Positions 6,818 to 10,857 of a stretch of DNA of 10,857 nucleotides are shown one piece after another. The number at the start of each line of letters is the position of its first letter. The first letter of the stretch is position 1. Source of the DNA: Acidobacteriota bacterium (GTDB taxonomy: Bacteria; Acidobacteriota; Blastocatellia; Pyrinomonadales; Pyrinomonadaceae); contig JADYZI010000031.1 in the NCBI GenBank assembly GCA_020853255.1, positions 1 through 10,857 of the forward strand. Direction: 5' to 3'. The translations under genes were made by a program, and so were the position numbers. The notes under the pieces are model-generated. The model was given only the letters and a program-made list of their open reading frames with translations, had not been told where the DNA came from and made no database searches.

Positions 6818-7327
6818 ATGCGAAAGGCGATCTATCAACTTCATTTATTGCTGGGAATCATCGTTTCAATCCCCGTGCTCGCCTGGTCCCTGAGCGGCTT
6901 TCTTTATGCCCTTCCAAATACAGTGGAGGGGGGGACGGTCGAAAAGATCGATCTGGGCCGCGTGCACATCGGCCCGTCACAGGCGCTGGAGAGAGCAAAT
7001 GAATTGGCCGAAAGGCAACTGCCCACCACAGCATTGACACTGTTGATGAAAGACGGGCGTCCCCAGTATCAGGCTGTAGGAGGGCTCGGTGCCGACTCGA
7101 TCTTTGTGGACGCTGAAACGGGACAGGCATTGTTCTCCAAACCGCCAGGCTGGAAGACGCGTTTCTTTCGCGAGGCCCACTTTTATTATTTTTCTGGAAG
7201 TTGGCAGCTTGTGCTGCTCCTCGCGTTCTCAGCATTAACAGCATTCTTGGCCTTGAGCGGAATATATCTGAATTTGGCCCGCTGGTCGCGAAGGCCAACC
7301 GGCCGCGATCTTAAACGCGTGAGATAG
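6818..7327 (+). CDS. Short PepSY-domain inner-membrane protein
   Basis: 169 residues with two membrane helices: about 7-31 (LHLLLGIIVSIPVLAWSLSG) and about 130-153 (LVLLLAFSALTAFLALSGIY). The intervening region, about 50-110, has the PepSY pattern: an amphipathic helix (SQALERANELAERQLP) followed by strands ending in DSIFVDAETGQAL. The N-terminal arrangement with His9 in the first helix and the AHFYYF segment before the last helix (His121) resemble PepSY-associated membrane proteins, which in longer form (about 350-400 residues, four or more helices) accompany iron or siderophore uptake and ferric reductases. Here there is one PepSY unit and two helices, a reduced form. The C-terminus is short and strongly basic, predicted cytoplasmic. 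No ribosome site is visible before ATG 6818. The thioredoxin-fold gene follows after 107 bases. Confidence 0.75.
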   Translation: MRKAIYQLHLLLGIIVSIPVLAWSLSGFLYALPNTVEGGTVEKIDLGRVHIGPSQALERANELAERQLPTTALTLLMKDGRPQYQAVGGLGADSIFVDAETGQALFSKPPGWKTRFFREAHFYYFSGSWQLVLLLAFSALTAFLALSGIYLNLARWSRRPTGRDLKRVR

Positions 7328-7434
7328 GCTGTTGTCAGCTTGCTGTACTGGAGAAAGTCTTGCACGTTCGGCAACATTCCTATTGCCTTATATCATCAGA
7401 ATCGCTAGTCTTTAATTGGGCCCTAAGGATATAT

Positions 7435-8100
7435 ATGAAATTTCTCATCTCGTTTGTTTTCATCATTTCCACACTCACTGTGGCTTATGGCCAAGCTGAT
7501 CCGTCGCCGATCGTAGAGAAACAGATCAGGTACAAGGATTGGACATACAAGAATCTCAACGGCGGCGGCGAAACGAACCTGCGGCAGTTCGTACATGGGA
7601 AAAAGCTCGTAATGATCGCCTACTGGTCACCCTGGTGCCCGGGCTGGAAACGCGACGTCGGGTTCGTTCAGGCGATGTTCGCAAAATATGGTGCGGATGG
7701 CCTGGCCGTGATCGGCGTTGCAGAATACGACGTTCTCGACAAGATGAAGGAGAATTATGAGCAGAATAAGCTCACATTTCCGTCTGTTTTTGAAGCGGCC
7801 AACTTGTCCGAGCGAACGAACACGGCCCATTACGCGGCGCGTGCAGCGGCGGGTGACACGCGAAAATGGGGAACGCCGTGGTACGTTTTCCTGGAACCTT
7901 CGAAAATTCAGGCGGACGGCGACGTGGTCGAGACCAAGCCTTTTATTGTGAATGGCGAACTTGTTCGATCAGACGCGGAAAAGTTCATTCGTGAAAAACT
8001 CGGGCTCACCGCTGCCGCCGGCGGATCGATCGCGTCCCTGAACAAAAAGATCGAGGTATGCGAGCCGGACTCAAAGATACCGGCGCTACAAAAGCCCTGA
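7435..8100 (+). CDS. Exported TlpA/ResA-like thioredoxin-fold protein with CPGW in place of CxxC
   Basis: 221 residues from ATG 7435, supported by AAGGA at 7425-7429; an upstream open stretch to 7360 is ignored because the signal peptide begins here (residues 1-19, ending AYGQ). The thioredoxin fold is seen in LVMIAYWSPWCPGWKRD (58-74), the strand-helix-strand with GLAVIGVAEYD (89-99) and the cis-Pro motif WGTPWYVFLE (145-154, Pro148). In TlpA, ResA and DsbE the active site reads WCxxC; here Cys68 is kept and the second Cys is Trp71 (TGC CCG GGC TGG). The only other Cys in the protein is Cys209, near the C-terminus in EVCEPD. A canonical disulfide reductase is unlikely; a one-Cys peroxidase-like, Cys68-Cys209 or non-catalytic role is possible. 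Predicted periplasmic. The stop lies 10 bases before the end of the convergent gene. Confidence 0.82.
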   Translation: MKFLISFVFIISTLTVAYGQADPSPIVEKQIRYKDWTYKNLNGGGETNLRQFVHGKKLVMIAYWSPWCPGWKRDVGFVQAMFAKYGADGLAVIGVAEYDVLDKMKENYEQNKLTFPSVFEAANLSERTNTAHYAARAAAGDTRKWGTPWYVFLEPSKIQADGDVVETKPFIVNGELVRSDAEKFIREKLGLTAAAGGSIASLNKKIEVCEPDSKIPALQKP

Positions 8101-8110
8101 TCTTTCAAGC

Positions 8111-8635
8111 CTATTTTGGCAGAACGGCCATGGTGTCGGAAAGTTTCTGCGCCACCTGCCTCAGCGGATCTTTTGCGGCGACAAACTTTCCGGCTATCGC
8201 GCTGTCTTCGGAGCGGGCACAGAGGGCGGAAATGCCCTGGATCATTGGAAGATATCTGGTAAGCTGCGGCTTGGTGCGAAAGTCCGATTCAAGCGTCAAA
8301 AGTCCGGCCCGCATTCCTCTTATCGCTTCGACAACTTTTTTCTTGTTCGCCTCATTTGCGTCTATCACGTCTTTCTTAAGCCGCCGAGACTTTGCGTCTT
8401 TATCCGTATTCTCGATCGTCAATGCCGCCGGGCCAAGTACATCGACGAATTTATTTACGTTAAATAGCTGGTTCGCAACCTTCTGTTTTGCAGCCGCGAC
8501 AACTGGATTTACCCTGCTGGGCGCCGCCTTCGGCGTCGGATCCGCGACCGGCCTGCGTGTTCGCTGGCCGGCTGCCGACATTGACTGCCCCAAGACCAAT
8601 ACCGATACTATCGTCAAAAATCTGGCTGTTCTCAT
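8111..8635 (-). CDS. Hypothetical exported helical protein
   Basis: 174 residues from ATG 8635; the frame is open to 8770, but that part runs antisense to lipB. Residues 1-23 are a signal peptide (MRTARFLTIVSVLVLGQSMS, then AAGQ). About 24-45 is a Pro/Ala/Arg-rich linker, and about 45-172 is predicted all-helical with many Lys, Ala and Leu. I recognise no family. A single Cys139 is present. GGCGGGA (complement of 8643-8649) is a possible ribosome site 7 bases from the start. The gene is divergent from lipB, with only 50 AT-rich bases between start codons, so the two promoters must be very close. It is convergent with the thioredoxin-fold gene across 10 bases with no terminator, so their transcripts probably overlap at the 3' ends. 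Confidence 0.78.
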   Translation of the reverse strand: MRTARFLTIVSVLVLGQSMSAAGQRTRRPVADPTPKAAPSRVNPVVAAAKQKVANQLFNVNKFVDVLGPAALTIENTDKDAKSRRLKKDVIDANEANKKKVVEAIRGMRAGLLTLESDFRTKPQLTRYLPMIQGISALCARSEDSAIAGKFVAAKDPLRQVAQKLSDTMAVLPK

Positions 8636-8685
8636 AATCCTATCCCGCCCGTCAATTATCTGGTAAAATCTTATCATATTAGGAT

Positions 8686-9363
8686 ATGCGGGAGAGATTG
8701 TTGGAAGTAAGCCGCCTCGGTAGGGTTGCCTACGGAGCGGCGCTTGAGCTTCAGAAAACACTTGAAACACACGTGATCGTCGAGCGCGAGGCAGATCATT
8801 TACTGTTGCTCGAGCACCCGCATGTCTACACGATAGGCCGCCGTGCGAAACAGAACGGCGTACTCGCGACGGCTGATATTTTGCGGAACCTTGGGATCGA
8901 GGTATTTGAAACCGACCGCGGCGGCAAGGTGACCTATCACGGCCTTGGCCAGTTGGTCGGCTACCCGATAATAAGCCTTTCGCCGGACCGAGAGGACGTG
9001 CACAAGTACGTCCGTGATATCGAAGAAGTATTGATACGCACCATGGCTGACTTTGGCATCTCGGCTTTTCGCATTGATGGGCTGACCGGTGTCCATACGG
9101 CCGAAGGCAAGGTGGCCGCCATCGGTGTGCACATCAAACGCTGGGTCACGACCCACGGCTTTGCGCTGAACGTCAATACTGACCTGAGTTTTTACAACTG
9201 GATCATCGCCTGCGAGGGTGAACCGGTAACATCAATGGACAAACTTCTCGGCCGCGACTTGGAAATGGCCGAAGTTGAAGATCGGATCGTTGAGAATTTC
9301 ACGGAAGTTTTTGGGATGCAATTGTCTGCATCGGTACGACAGGCTATTAGCCGGTCGAACTAG
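8686..9363 (+). CDS. lipB: Octanoyl-[acyl-carrier-protein]:protein N-octanoyltransferase
   Basis: 225 residues, normal LipB length. It transfers octanoate from ACP to lipoyl domains of 2-oxoacid dehydrogenases and GcvH in the cytoplasm; LipA then inserts sulfur. Visible signatures: LLLEHPHVYTIGRRA (40-54), DRGGKVTYHG (77-86), the lysine motif EGKVAAIGVHIKRWVT (140-155, Lys142) and the cysteine motif NWIIACEGEPVTSM (171-184, Cys176). Lys142 and Cys176 form the acyl-transfer dyad; the same numbers occur in M. tuberculosis LipB. Two usually conserved spots differ: HGPGQ is HGLGQ (Leu87), and the usual PCG around the catalytic Cys reads ACE. The start may be ATG 8686, with AGGA too close, or TTG 8698/8701 behind GGGAGAG; family alignments allow either. 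lipA is not in the window. A terminator follows at 9393. Confidence 0.95.
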   Translation: MRERLLEVSRLGRVAYGAALELQKTLETHVIVEREADHLLLLEHPHVYTIGRRAKQNGVLATADILRNLGIEVFETDRGGKVTYHGLGQLVGYPIISLSPDREDVHKYVRDIEEVLIRTMADFGISAFRIDGLTGVHTAEGKVAAIGVHIKRWVTTHGFALNVNTDLSFYNWIIACEGEPVTSMDKLLGRDLEMAEVEDRIVENFTEVFGMQLSASVRQAISRSN

Positions 9364-9392
9364 CTCGAGGTTGTATTACGAGCTGGGTTGAT

Positions 9393-9421
9393 GAACAGGT
9401 TGACAGCCTGTTCTGCTTTTT
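9393..9421 (+). terminator. Rho-independent terminator after lipB
   Basis: A perfect 7-base-pair stem, GAACAGG (9393-9399) with CCTGTTC (9407-9413), has a 7-base loop and is followed by TGC and TTTTT (9417-9421). It lies 29 bases after the lipB stop and directly touches the ribosome site of the next gene. Confidence 0.85.
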
Positions 9422-9428
9422 AAGGAGG
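9422..9428 (+). promoter_or_regulatory. Full-consensus Shine-Dalgarno abutting the terminator
   Basis: AAGGAGG, a complete anti-16S match and the strongest in the window, fixes ATG 9433 as the lipoprotein start. It begins on the base after the terminator T run, so any transcript carrying both elements could expose or hide the site depending on the hairpin. Confidence 0.8.
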
Positions 9429-9432
9429 GATA

Positions 9433-10377
9433 ATGAAAAAATTGAAGATCGCTGCTTTTTTTGCCCTTATTACATTTGCCTGGAGCTGCGGCGGAACCGA
9501 CACCGCAACGAACAAGAACGCCAATAACGCGAATACGAACAGTAAGGCGGACGCAAGCCGTGAGACGATCACGATCGCCGAACGTCCGCAAAAAATAAAA
9601 GACCAAATGGCCGAGCGCGGCCAACAGGACCAGGCATCACCTGTTCTGACAATTGCGGAGCCGAAGGCCAACTCGACCGTGAACAGCTCGACGGTCAAGG
9701 TCAAACTTAACCTGTCAGGAGATCTGAAAGGCTATGAGCCGCACAAGGACCCGCAGACCGGTATGGGCAATCACATCCACGTGATCCTTGATAATCAGCC
9801 TTACGAGGCCTATTACAACCTCGACCAAGAGTTCGAACTGCGTAATGTGGCTGACGGCGAGCATACTATACGTGTTTTCCCGTCGCGGCCCTGGCATGAA
9901 AGCTATAAGAACGAAGGCGCATTCCAAATGGTGAAGTTTACGGTCAAAGATGGCGGCGGTGACGCCTCAAAACCGACGACGACCAGCAGCGGCAGCACAA
10001 TGGCAAACGCCAACGCTGCCTCACCGTCTGAGGGCAAAGCGATGCAGCCTTCAACCGCCGGGGCGGTTGATGCGTCAAAGCCGCTGCTCACGTACAGCCG
10101 TCCGAAGGGCGAATACAAAGGCGCGGACGCTGACGCGATCATGCTCGATTTCTGGTTGGCCAACGCCAAGCTGACCGGCGACGGCGGCGAATACCGCGTG
10201 CGATATTCGATAGACGGCGGCGAACCAAAATTTATAGATAAATGGGCTCCGATCTGGCTCTCAGGCTGGTCAGCCGGCACGCATTCGATCAAGCTGGAGT
10301 TGGTAGATAAAAGCGGCAACGTCGTTGACAACGGCGGATATAACTCGACAACGCGGGAGATCACGATCACGAAGTAA
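9433..10377 (+). CDS. Predicted lipoprotein with two similar Ig-like beta domains
   Basis: 314 residues. The signal ends ITFAWSCGG; Cys19 is the likely lipidated residue, although Trp at -2 makes the lipobox atypical. An Asn/Thr/Ala-rich tether (20-45) follows. Domain 1 (about 70-172) and domain 2 (about 217-313) share one strand order: VLTIAEPK versus LLTYSRPK, then NHIHVILDNQP versus YRVRYSIDGGEP, then VADGEHTIRVF versus WSAGTHSIKLEL, then VKFTV versus REITI. They are separated by a Ser/Thr/Ala-rich linker (173-215). Domain 1 is His-rich (His104, 114, 116, 144, 155, including HIH), whereas domain 2 keeps only the His of the GTHS turn. That could mean metal binding in domain 1 only, which is inference. 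It probably sits in the outer membrane or periplasm. I do not recognise a named family. The start is set by AAGGAGG at 9422-9428. Confidence 0.85.
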   Translation: MKKLKIAAFFALITFAWSCGGTDTATNKNANNANTNSKADASRETITIAERPQKIKDQMAERGQQDQASPVLTIAEPKANSTVNSSTVKVKLNLSGDLKGYEPHKDPQTGMGNHIHVILDNQPYEAYYNLDQEFELRNVADGEHTIRVFPSRPWHESYKNEGAFQMVKFTVKDGGGDASKPTTTSSGSTMANANAASPSEGKAMQPSTAGAVDASKPLLTYSRPKGEYKGADADAIMLDFWLANAKLTGDGGEYRVRYSIDGGEPKFIDKWAPIWLSGWSAGTHSIKLELVDKSGNVVDNGGYNSTTREITITK

Positions 10378-10547
10378 GCGGCCCTATGCGGAAGGCCGTA
10401 CGGAGTAAGGGCGGGATCGATGCGTTGTACATCGCCCTTGCATCGTGCGGGATTCTGCATTGGCTTGCAGATGCCGGCGATTTCACTTAATCTCAAGTTT
10501 TCAAATGGCCTCCGGCCGCTCGCATATCTGCGGGCCACTCACACTTT
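10378..10547 (+). other. Hairpin-rich non-coding spacer before the esterase gene
   Basis: No coding frame is supported in these 170 bases. Several inverted repeats occur in order: CGGCC/GGCCG (10379-10383 with 10394-10398); AAGGGCG/CGCCCTT (10407-10413 with 10433-10439); CGATGC/GCATCG (10418-10423 with 10440-10445), which cannot form fully together with the previous stem; TCTGCA/TGCAGA (10454-10459 with 10466-10471, 6-base loop); and GGCC/GGCC near 10508-10518. None is followed by a T run, so a classical terminator is not shown. It may be a structured 3' end or an esterase leader. Confidence 0.45.
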
Positions 10548-10857
10548 ATGCGACGCGACATTACTTCGTGGTACAGCCACAATCTGAATATGGAGATGCC
10601 ACTGGTGGCATACGGACACGCGGGCTATCCGCTGTTGATGTTCCCGACGGCGGCGGCCGATTATCTTGAATACGAACGCTTCTATTTGGTCGACTCGATC
10701 AAATGGTTCATCGAGAACGGCTTGATCCGTGCGTATTCTATCAATTCGGTCAACAAATACAGCCTGCTCAACCGCGAATCGCATCCGGCGTGGAAGGTCG
10801 AGATGCTTCAGCGGTACGACCGCTACATCATGGACGAGGTGCTGCCGCTGATACGCA
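10548..10857 (+). CDS. Putative esterase, alpha/beta-hydrolase fold (COG4947-like), 3' end missing
   Basis: 103 codons are visible and the frame runs off the window. The protein begins MRRDITSWYSHNLNMEMPL and continues with VAYGHAGYPLLMFPTAAADYLEYERF (residues 17-42), IENGLIRAYSINSVNKYS (about 54-71) and a run ending YDRYIMDEVLPLI. This order matches the N-terminal half of the esterase family of COG4947: substrate-like strand, GHxGxPLLxFPT oxyanion region, Y/F-x-x-F, SVxx-S and the YxxYIxxEVxPxI helix. The nucleophile elbow (GxSxG) would lie just past the window edge and cannot be checked. There is no signal peptide, so it is probably cytoplasmic. The start at ATG 10548 is the only in-frame option before the conserved region, but no ribosome site is seen; the spacer upstream is rich in hairpins. 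Confidence 0.82.
   Translation, partial: MRRDITSWYSHNLNMEMPLVAYGHAGYPLLMFPTAAADYLEYERFYLVDSIKWFIENGLIRAYSINSVNKYSLLNRESHPAWKVEMLQRYDRYIMDEVLPLIR

Noticed and set aside
1..10857. Defence island, mobile element, CRISPR or secondary-metabolite cluster
   Set aside because: I looked for transposase, integrase, nuclease, repeat-array and tRNA signals and found none. The gene set looks like ordinary chromosomal content.

Overview
The window holds 14 protein-coding loci plus one possible 42-codon ORF, packed closely on both strands. It is a chromosomal housekeeping and cell-envelope stretch of a Gram-negative-type bacterium. I see no rRNA, tRNA, insertion sequence, phage gene, integrase, CRISPR array or toxin-antitoxin pair. 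Several proteins have signal peptides, one is a probable lipoprotein with an Asn/Thr/Ala-rich tether, and there is a bacillithiol-type deacetylase (BshB1). With the PPC-like, DinB, PepSY and TlpA-like accessory proteins, this mix would fit an uncultivated Acidobacteriota (Blastocatellia/Pyrinomonadales-like). That placement is inferred from gene content only and is tentative.

Layout. Positions 1-413 (+) hold the C-terminal part of a VanX-like D-Ala-D-Ala dipeptidase. Positions 507-1626 (-) hold a secreted PPC-like protein followed by a YceI-family protein, probably one transcript. Positions 1712-3499 (+) hold a DinB-fold protein, a possible tiny ORF coupled to it, and a HI0933-family flavoprotein interrupted by one in-frame TAA. 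A strong hairpin terminator follows at about 3508. Positions 3731-5337 (-) hold bshB1 and then a coiled-coil protein with a central J-domain. Positions 5462-6253 (+) hold an RNase Z-like metallo-beta-lactamase protein, divergent from bshB1. Positions 6318-6746 (-) hold an unrecognised protein. Positions 6818-8100 (+) hold a short PepSY/two-helix membrane protein and an exported thioredoxin-fold protein whose CxxC is CPGW. Positions 8111-8635 (-) hold an exported helical protein. Positions 8686-9360 (+) hold lipB, ended by a good terminator. Positions 9433-10377 (+) hold a two-domain lipoprotein. After a hairpin-rich 170-base spacer, a COG4947-like esterase gene starts at 10548 and leaves the window.

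The genes do not form one pathway. Shared themes are the envelope (dipeptidase, YceI, PPC-like, PepSY, lipoprotein) and thiol, lipoate or redox chemistry (BshB1, LipB, TlpA-like, flavoprotein). I found no convincing undescribed multi-gene system. The items most worth a second look are the single nonsense codon in the flavoprotein, the TlpA-like protein that has lost its second active-site Cys, the J-domain placed between coiled coils beside bshB1, the internally duplicated lipoprotein, and the odd regulatory DNA around 5439-5468, 9393-9433 and 10378-10547.
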